Shown in pieces: positions 1 through 4,496 of a stretch of 8,872 bases of DNA; position 1 is the first letter of the stretch, and each line of letters begins with the position of its first letter. The position numbers were made by a program, and so were the translations under genes. The notes under the pieces were generated by a model. That model saw nothing but the letters and a program-made list of their open reading frames with translations, did not search any database and was not told the origin of the DNA. Source of the stretch: Alphaproteobacteria bacterium (GTDB lineage Bacteria; Pseudomonadota; Alphaproteobacteria; Micropepsales; Micropepsaceae); NCBI GenBank assembly GCA_003131925.1, contig PKWC01000178.1, positions 12,882 to 21,753 on the forward strand, in the 5' to 3' direction.

Positions 1-51
1 TCCCCCTCCGCCTCGCTTCGCTCGGCACCTCCCCCACGTTGGGGGAGGAAA
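1..51. repeat. Intergenic palindromic repeat, copy A
   Basis: A C-rich lead (CTCCGCCTCGCTTCGCTCGG) is followed by a perfect hairpin, CCTCCCCC (28-35) and GGGGGAGG (41-48) around the loop ACGTT, then GAAA. A closely similar block, including the CGCTCGGCA lead, lies at 2999-3030, and looser versions lie at 956-975 and 6398-6425. It belongs to a dispersed non-coding repeat family of the kind common between genes in Rhizobiales-type genomes. It could end transcription coming from upstream of the window, but no clear U-tract follows, so that role is only inferred. Confidence 0.75.
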
Positions 52-93
52 GAAGAAGTTGCGGCAAGAACCTCGTGTCTTATCAATGCGTGC

Positions 94-888
94 ATGACCG
101 GCGATGCGGACCACGCAATCTCGAAGCTGCTCGACATCATGCGAGCGCTGCGCGATCCGCAATCCGGTTGCCCATGGGACCGAGAGCAGAATTTCGGCAC
201 CATCGCGCCCTACACGATCGAGGAAGCCTACGAAGTGGCGGGTGCGATCGAGGAGGCGGACTGGCCCGCGCTGAAGGAGGAGCTGGGCGACCTCCTCCTC
301 CAGGTCGTCTTTCATTCCCAGATGGCGAGCGAGCGGAATCTGTTCGATTTCAACGATGTTGTCGCCGCAATCAGCGGCAAGATGCAGCGCCGTCATCCCC
401 ATGTTTTCGGGGGCGGAGTGCCCATCGCCTCGGCTTCCGCGCAAACCCTCGCCTGGGAGGAACACAAGGCGCGCGAGCGCGCCGTCAAAGAGAACGGCGT
501 GCTCGATGGAGTGCCCGCCGCCCTGCCCGCGCTGTTGCGCGCGCTGAAGCTGCAGCAACGCGCCGCAAGCGTCGGATTCGATTGGGATTCCGCACCTCGT
601 GTGGTCGAGAAAATCGCCGAGGAGGCTGGCGAAATCGCGGATGCCCAGGCGGCGGGCGCGGGCCCGGAAAAACTCGAGGACGAGATCGGCGACCTGCTCT
701 TCGCCGTCGCCAATCTCGCGCGGCATCTGGGCACCGATCCCGAAGCCGCGCTGCGCGCCACCAACGCGAAATTTCTCCGCCGATTCAGGAAGATCGAAAT
801 CGCTCTTGCGAGCCGGGGTAAAACGCCGAGCGCCGCCACGCTCGAGGAAATGGAAGCCCTCTGGCAATCCGCGAAGGCGGATGAGTAA
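94..888 (+). CDS. mazG: Nucleoside triphosphate pyrophosphohydrolase MazG
   Basis: MazG hydrolyses (d)NTPs to NMP and pyrophosphate in the cytoplasm, clearing non-canonical nucleotides and, in E. coli, affecting ppGpp levels under starvation. The 264-residue length matches the two-domain E. coli type. The N-terminal domain opens with LRDPQSGCPWDREQ and has the metal-binding pattern E43-E44-x2-E47 followed by E63-x2-D66 in ELGDLL; RRHPHVFG (99-106) and the WEEHK linker (121-125) are also typical. The second MazG domain repeats the pattern at E176-E177-x2-E180 and E197-x2-D200 (DEIGDLL), so both sites look intact. The ATG at 94 has no strong Shine-Dalgarno sequence, but translation from here lines up with the N-terminus of E. 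coli MazG as I recall it; M16 would cut into the conserved start. It appears to be a single gene: the next gene begins 188 bases on, after a repeat. Confidence 0.97.
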   Translation: MTGDADHAISKLLDIMRALRDPQSGCPWDREQNFGTIAPYTIEEAYEVAGAIEEADWPALKEELGDLLLQVVFHSQMASERNLFDFNDVVAAISGKMQRRHPHVFGGGVPIASASAQTLAWEEHKARERAVKENGVLDGVPAALPALLRALKLQQRAASVGFDWDSAPRVVEKIAEEAGEIADAQAAGAGPEKLEDEIGDLLFAVANLARHLGTDPEAALRATNAKFLRRFRKIEIALASRGKTPSAATLEEMEALWQSAKADE

Positions 889-955
889 CGACGACCGATT
901 CAGCCCTACCCTGCTTTTCCCGCAACAATATCTTGCCCCATAAGATGTGCTCGTG

Positions 956-975
956 CCCTTCCTCTTGGGGAAGGG
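956..975. repeat. Intergenic palindromic repeat, copy C (degenerate)
   Basis: CCCTTCC (956-962) pairs with GGAAGGG (969-975) across a six-base loop. The layout resembles the hairpins at 28-48 and 6398-6425, and it is followed at 998 by CCCCCTCCGCC, which also occurs at the very start of the window. It sits between mazG and the GLUG protein gene and could act as a weak terminator for mazG. Apart from this and a small ATCTT/AAGAT dyad at 930-946, I see nothing else in the 889-1053 gap. Confidence 0.5.
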
Positions 976-1053
976 GAGAGAACATCGCGGTACAAATCCC
1001 CCTCCGCCGACGCCGGTGCGGTCAACGCTTTGGTAGTGGCCGCTGAGGCATCA

Positions 1054-1076
1054 TCTCCGCGATCGCGGAGGAAACG
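1054..1076 (+). promoter_or_regulatory. Palindrome covering the ribosome binding site of the GLUG gene
   Basis: CTCCGCGATCGCGGAG (1055-1070) is a perfect 16-base palindrome. Its right half contains most of the Shine-Dalgarno sequence GGAGGA (1067-1072), which stands four bases before the ATG at 1077. As RNA it can form a 6 bp GC-rich stem with a GAUC loop, plus a U-G pair at 1054/1071, placing GGAGG in the stem. As DNA it could be an operator for a dimeric repressor. The palindrome is seen directly; either regulatory role is inferred. Confidence 0.5.
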
Positions 1077-2786
1077 ATGAAGAACACGGGCCTGGTACTC
1101 TTAGCCACCGCCTCGGCGTTCAACGCTGCCACGGCCCAGGCCGCCGTCACGATTTCGTCGGGCCCGACCTCGAACATGACCTGCTCCGCCGGTGTCTGTA
1201 CGCCGACGGCTGCGGACGCCGTGCTCAATGCGGGCGATCTCGAAGGATTGCTCGCGTCCGGCAACTTGAAGGTCACCACGACCGGCGCACGCGTGCAGGC
1301 AAACGACATTCGGATCGCCGCGCCGATCGCCTGGTCGAGCGCCACCACGTTGTCGCTGGACGCCTACAAATCAATTGCGATCGGTAAGCCCGTGACCGTT
1401 TCGGGCTCAGGCGGCGTGTCGCTCGTCACCAATGATGGCGGCACCAGCGGCGAATTTTCCGTCAGCGGCAAAGGCCGCGTAACGTTCCAGACTCTTTCGG
1501 GCACCCTCACGATCAACGGCGCGGCCTATGCGCTGGTCCGCAACGTCACCGAACTCGCCGCTGCAATCGCCGCCAATCCCTCCGGCAATTTCGCCCTCGC
1601 GAAAAACTGCGACGCCAGCCGGGACGGAACCTATGCGACTCCGCCGGTGCCAACCGTGTTCAACGGAGCCTTCAACGGTCTCGGCAACACGATTTCCAAT
1701 CTGACAATCAACGACCCGACCGAGAACGCCTATGTCGGAGTCTTCGCCGAGATCGTCAGCGGCGCAACGCTCGCCAACATTCGGCTCGCGAACGAAAATG
1801 TGACTGGCGGATCGGGCAGTTCGATCTCTGACTCAACGGAATTCATCGGCGGACTCGTCGGATACGCAAACGGCGGCACGTTCGCGGAAATCTTTGCAAC
1901 CGGAGTCGTGACCGGTGGCGATTATGCCTCGGTCGGCGGTCTGGTCGGCATTGGCGGGGGCGCACTGAGGTCTTCCGGCACCGCGATGTCCGTCTCGAAC
2001 GGCGGATTGGGCAACGCCGGCGGGCTTGTCGGCGGTACGGGGGGAGGACCCGTCGTGGATTCCTACGCCACAGGAAATGTGTCGGGGACCGGCTTTGTGG
2101 GGGGGCTTGTGGGATTCAATGCCTATTCGCCGATCATCCATTCGTATGCAGCCGGCCAGGTTACAAGCAACGATCAGGGCACTTATGTTGGCGGGCTCAC
2201 CGGAATGAACGACGGGAGCGCGATCGACAGGTCATTTTCCACCGGCGCCGTCACCTGTCAGTTTGTTTGCGGCGGTCTTGTGGGAATAAACGGGGCGGGC
2301 GGCGCCACGTCCACGATCTCTCAGTCCTACGCAACGGGAAGCGTGTCCAGCAGCGAAGGCGCAGGCGGTCTCGTCGGCTACAATATGTTCGGTGCGGTCT
2401 CCGACTCTTACGCGATGGACGGAGTATCCGCGCAAACGTCCGGCGGACTCGTCGGTGAAAATGTGAACCAGGGTACATTTCCTGCGATCGCGCGGTCGTA
2501 TGCGGCGGGAGCCGTCACCGGCACCGCGGGAACGACCGGCGGGCTGATCGGCTACGACGAATTCGCCAGCGGCATCAAACATGCATACTGGGACACGACG
2601 ACAAGCGGTATCGCCAATCTCAGCCAGGGCGCCGGAAACGTCAGCAACGATCCGGGCATCAAGGGCCTGACCACCGCGCAATTCCAGTCCGGCCTGCCGA
2701 AGGGTTTCGGCGCGAAAATCTGGACTGAAAATCCCGACATCAACGGCGGCCTGCCCTACCTCACCGCCAACCCGCCGGTGAAGTAA
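1077..2786 (+). CDS. Secreted GLUG-motif repeat protein, predicted beta-helix
   Basis: A 569-residue exported protein of unknown function. Residues 1-22 look like a Sec signal peptide (charged MKN, hydrophobic LVLLATASA core, cleavage after AQA). Residues 24-160 are Ser/Thr/Gly/Val-rich with little charge, as in beta-helix proteins. Around 160-215 lies the segment that usually precedes GLUG repeats (FNGAFNGLGNTISNLTI). Nine GGLVG-type motifs follow from about residue 258 to 492, each usually followed by a SYATGxV strand, then AYWDTTTSG near 503. GLUG repeats occur in surface and adhesin-like proteins, including IgA-peptidase-type proteins. No autotransporter barrel, LPXTG or PEP-CTERM anchor is visible at the C-terminus, which ends PYLTANPPVK. 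Two short cysteine pairs, C36/C41 and C394/C398, could form disulfides in the periplasm or outside. The start is supported by GGAGGA four bases upstream. A role in adhesion is plausible but not shown. Confidence 0.9.
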   Translation: MKNTGLVLLATASAFNAATAQAAVTISSGPTSNMTCSAGVCTPTAADAVLNAGDLEGLLASGNLKVTTTGARVQANDIRIAAPIAWSSATTLSLDAYKSIAIGKPVTVSGSGGVSLVTNDGGTSGEFSVSGKGRVTFQTLSGTLTINGAAYALVRNVTELAAAIAANPSGNFALAKNCDASRDGTYATPPVPTVFNGAFNGLGNTISNLTINDPTENAYVGVFAEIVSGATLANIRLANENVTGGSGSSISDSTEFIGGLVGYANGGTFAEIFATGVVTGGDYASVGGLVGIGGGALRSSGTAMSVSNGGLGNAGGLVGGTGGGPVVDSYATGNVSGTGFVGGLVGFNAYSPIIHSYAAGQVTSNDQGTYVGGLTGMNDGSAIDRSFSTGAVTCQFVCGGLVGINGAGGATSTISQSYATGSVSSSEGAGGLVGYNMFGAVSDSYAMDGVSAQTSGGLVGENVNQGTFPAIARSYAAGAVTGTAGTTGGLIGYDEFASGIKHAYWDTTTSGIANLSQGAGNVSNDPGIKGLTTAQFQSGLPKGFGAKIWTENPDINGGLPYLTANPPVK

Positions 2787-2836
2787 GACAGGATCGCGGG
2801 TCCCTAGAAAATACCAACCCATAACCAAACCATGTC

Positions 2837-2856
2837 ATTCCCGCTGGAGCGGGAAT
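2837..2856. repeat. ATTCCCGC/GCGGGAAT hairpin repeat
   Basis: A perfect 8 bp inverted repeat with a TGGA loop, within the longer widespread string TCATTCCCGCTGGAGCGGGA and followed by ATCCAGG. It lies 50 bases after the stop codon of the GLUG gene and downstream of the GIY-YIG remnant on the other strand, so it could serve as a terminator for either. No U-run follows on either strand. Confidence 0.6.
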
Positions 2857-2879
2857 CCAGGGGCCCATGCACGGCGCCA

Positions 2880-2990
2880 TCAACCGTTCAGTGTCTGATA
2901 CAAATCCAGCCATTGAGGATTGGTCTTCTCGATCAGTTCGAGTTTCCAGCGCCTGTTCCATTTCTTGAGCCGCTTCTCGCGCCGGATCGC
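2880..2990 (-). pseudogene. C-terminal remnant of a GIY-YIG nuclease (YhbQ/UPF0213-like)
   Basis: Read on the minus strand, the last 36 codons before the TGA at 2882-2880 give AIRREKRLKKWNRRWKLELI, then EKTNPQWLDLYQTLNG. This is the characteristic C-terminal end of the small (about 90-100 residue) single-domain GIY-YIG proteins. The catalytic N-terminal half (the YVYILAS and GVTNDL-type motifs) is absent. Going upstream on the minus strand, homology stops after three more residues (GGF), and the palindromic repeat of 2999-3030 begins there. The frame stays open beyond that up to 3146, but that extension resembles no GIY-YIG protein. I take it as a truncated, non-functional gene, cut at or near the repeat. 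The remaining piece has no catalytic Tyr, Arg or Glu motif region beyond the C-terminal helix. Confidence 0.8.
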
Positions 2991-2998
2991 GAAGCCGC

Positions 2999-3030
2999 CG
3001 CTCGGCATCCCCCCACGTTGGGGGAGGAAA
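2999..3030. repeat. Intergenic palindromic repeat, copy B
   Basis: CGCTCGGCATCCCCCCACGT followed by TGGGGGAGGAAA is nearly the same as bases 18-51, including the CGCTCGGCA lead. The hairpin arms are CCCCC (up to 3014) and GGGGG (3020-3024). It abuts the broken end of the GIY-YIG remnant. Confidence 0.75.
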
Positions 3031-3189
3031 CGTGGAGCCCTGCCCGCGCCTTCGTTTGATCCATCGGGGGCGCACTCGGGTTCATGAGAACTCATCGCGA
3101 ATTTTTGGTGCCACGTGCATCTTGGCGATTCGCCTTCCTTCACCATTGTGTAGCACGCGGAGATCTGCGCACGCTGGTCCGCCCGGATT

Positions 3190-3218
3190 TTGACTTATGC
3201 AGGAATGACATGTTTGTT
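3190..3218 (+). promoter_or_regulatory. Possible promoter of the doxX-gst operon
   Basis: TTGACT (3190-3195) matches five of six positions of a sigma-70 -35 box. At the usual 17-base spacing only TTTGTT (3213-3218) is available as a -10, which is weak. The site overlaps the right-hand GGAATGACATG repeat end. Low confidence: no better candidate is visible in front of doxX. Confidence 0.22.
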
Positions 3219-3244
3219 TAGTGCAAACTTGGGAGGGAACCGCC

Positions 3245-3622
3245 ATGTCATTTCTCGACAGATATTCGCCGCAGCTTCTGAGCATTCTGCGCATCGTCGC
3301 CGGCCTGCTGCTTCTGGAACATGGAACGTCGAAGCTCCTGGGCTTTCCGCACAGCCCGATGTTCGATCACCTCGTTCCGATGCTCGTTGCCGCGGGAGTG
3401 ATTGAACTCGTGGGCGGCGCCTTGGTCGTTCTGGGGCTGTTCAGCCGCATTGCGGCCTTTGTCGCCTCGGGAGAGATGGCCGTCGCCTACTGGATATACC
3501 ACGTGCCGCACGGCGGGTTCTTCCCGGCGCTGAACGAGGGCGATGCCGCGATCCTCTTCTGCTTCGTGTTTTTGTACCTCGCCGCGGCGGGGCCCGGCCC
3601 TTGGGCAATCAACAGGAAGTGA
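3245..3622 (+). CDS. DoxX family membrane protein
   Basis: A 125-residue inner-membrane protein of the DoxX/SURF4-like superfamily with four predicted helices: about residues 10-32 (LLSILRIVAGLLLLEHGTSK), 43-64 (LVPMLVAAGVIELVGGALVV), 66-85 (FSRIAAFVASGEMAVAYWIY) and 100-118. LRIVAGLLLLEHGTSKL, ELVGGALVVLGLFSR and GEMAVAYW are the family's typical motifs. DoxX-like proteins have been linked to thiosulfate:quinone oxidoreduction in archaea and to redox and thiol stress in bacteria; the exact role of this subgroup is not settled. The ATG at 3245 is chosen over one at 3221 because GGGAGGG (3230-3236) stands eight bases before it and the protein then begins MSFLDRYSPQ like its relatives. The gst gene starts five bases after its stop, so the two are almost certainly co-transcribed, supporting a redox or detoxification role. 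Confidence 0.92.
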   Translation: MSFLDRYSPQLLSILRIVAGLLLLEHGTSKLLGFPHSPMFDHLVPMLVAAGVIELVGGALVVLGLFSRIAAFVASGEMAVAYWIYHVPHGGFFPALNEGDAAILFCFVFLYLAAAGPGPWAINRK

Positions 3623-3627
3623 GAACG

Positions 3628-4233
3628 ATGAAACTCTACTACACGCCCGGAGCCTGCTCGCTCTCCCCGCACATCGTCGCAGAGGAAGCCGGCATTCCGC
3701 TTGAGCTCGAGAAAGTCGATCTCAAATCCCACAGGACCGAGAGCGGCGAGGACTACTACTCCGTCAATCCCAAGGGCTACGTGCCCACGCTGAAGCTCGA
3801 CGACGGCACCACGCTGACGGAAGGCCCTGCGATTGTTCAGTATCTTGCCGATCGACGGCCCGCCAGCGGCCTCGCGCCAGCCAACGGCACCTTCGCGCGC
3901 TACAAGCTTCAGGAGTGGCTCACCTTCATCAATGGCGAGATTCATAAGGCTTTCGGACCGCTGTTCGGCTCGCCTACCGACGAGGTGAAGAAGGACTCCC
4001 TGGCGAAAATCGCCAAGCGCTTCGGCTATGTGGAGAAGGAACTCGCCGGCAGGCCGTTCATCACCGGCGACAATTTCACGATCGCCGACGCCTATTTCTT
4101 CGTGATGCTGACCTGGGCCCAGCATTTTCATATCGATCTCAAGCCCTTCTCGAACATCGCCGCCTATTTCACCCGCGTCGCCTCACGGCCTAAAGTTCAC
4201 GCCGCGATGAAAGCCGAAGGTCTGGTGAAGTAG
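3628..4233 (+). CDS. gstA: Glutathione S-transferase, beta class
   Basis: A 201-residue cytosolic enzyme that conjugates or transfers glutathione, the same length as E. coli GstA and collinear with it. The N-terminal thioredoxin-fold half (1-80) has MKLYYTPGACSLSPHI, with C10 as the beta-class catalytic cysteine, NPKGYVPTL carrying the cis-proline, and LTEGPAIVQYLAD binding the glutathione gamma-glutamyl group. The all-helical half has H106 in GEIHKAF, matching the second active-site residue of beta-class enzymes, and FTIADAYFFVMLTWA, the conserved N-capping box region of GSTs. The ATG at 3628 is preferred over the in-frame TTG at 3601 because it gives the family's exact N-terminus and has CAGGAAG (3613-3619) upstream, inside the end of doxX. 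Gap to doxX is five bases. All key residues are present, so it should be active; the true substrate is unknown. Confidence 0.95.
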   Translation: MKLYYTPGACSLSPHIVAEEAGIPLELEKVDLKSHRTESGEDYYSVNPKGYVPTLKLDDGTTLTEGPAIVQYLADRRPASGLAPANGTFARYKLQEWLTFINGEIHKAFGPLFGSPTDEVKKDSLAKIAKRFGYVEKELAGRPFITGDNFTIADAYFFVMLTWAQHFHIDLKPFSNIAAYFTRVASRPKVHAAMKAEGLVK

Positions 4234-4255
4234 GACAGGCGGCAATTGTGTCTTC

Positions 4256-4429
4256 CAAGAATTGGCACGCGGAGCCGCGGAGGACGCGGAGAAAAGAAAG
4301 CGCACCACAGAGGCACAGAGGAAAAGGACCGCGCGCGAATGCGCGCAAAGATTTTCTTAGTGTCCTCTGTGTCTCTATGGTGAATCCTATTTCTCCGCGT
4401 CCTCCGCGCCTCCGCGTGAATCTTTCTTG
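4256..4429. repeat. Large imperfect inverted repeat (CGCGGAGG-type element)
   Basis: Two arms of about 65-70 bases, 4256-4323 and 4362-4429, are reverse complements with scattered mismatches. Exact inner blocks are the 19-base 4276-4294 (CGCGGAGGACGCGGAGAAA) against 4390-4408, and CACAGAGGA-type blocks at 4303-4322 against 4363-4382 with two mismatches. The loop of about 38 bases includes CGCGCGAATGCGCG. It fills the space between gst and the nhaA fusion gene, and a shortened relative lies at 8575-8628. It has no ORF. It could fold into a long RNA hairpin ending the doxX-gst transcript; it resembles a dispersed non-coding repeat rather than an insertion sequence. Confidence 0.75.
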
Positions 4430-4444
4430 CCGGTCGCGGTTGGA

Positions 4445-4474
4445 TTGACCTGCCGCCGGAATGCGCTGTAGCGA
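4445..4474 (+). promoter_or_regulatory. Possible promoter of the DsbA-NhaA gene
   Basis: TTGACC (4445-4450) and TAGCGA (4469-4474) are 18 bases apart and 22 bases before the ATG at 4497. The -35 is good and the -10 poor. The placement between the hairpin element and the start codon is sensible, but the match is weak. Confidence 0.25.
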
Positions 4475-4496
4475 TCTTGGTCCAACCGGGTGAGCG

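Larger units (their letters stand above)
2826..3217. repeat. Repeat-bounded segment filling the gap before doxX
   Basis: This is most of the 458-base gap between the GLUG gene and doxX. Its left edge CATGTCATTCCCGC (2831-2844) is mirrored at the right edge by GCAGGAATGACATG (3199-3212), 13 of 14 bases matching as an inverted pair; the similarity continues outward (CAAAC on the left, GTTTG on the right). The left edge also forms the 8 bp hairpin ATTCCCGC-TGGA-GCGGGAAT (2837-2856), a widespread intergenic repeat type. Inside are the tail of a GIY-YIG gene (2880-2990), a copy of the GTTGGGGGAGG repeat (2999-3030), and about 170 bases (3031-3198) in which I recognise nothing. There is no transposase gene. 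It could be a decayed non-autonomous element or simply repeats that piled up; target-site duplications are not evident. Confidence 0.45.

Noticed and set aside
39..821. Long plus-strand ORF of 260 codons overlapping mazG
   Set aside because: It is an Arg/Gly/Ala-rich shadow in another frame of mazG; the mazG frame has clear family motifs throughout.
2232..2828. Minus-strand ORF of 198 codons antisense to the GLUG repeats
   Set aside because: Its apparent order derives from the repeats on the other strand; no start signal or recognisable domain.
3082..3294. Minus-strand ORF of 70 codons between the GIY-YIG remnant and doxX
   Set aside because: It overlaps the doxX start on the other strand, passes through a repeat end, and resembles no protein I know.
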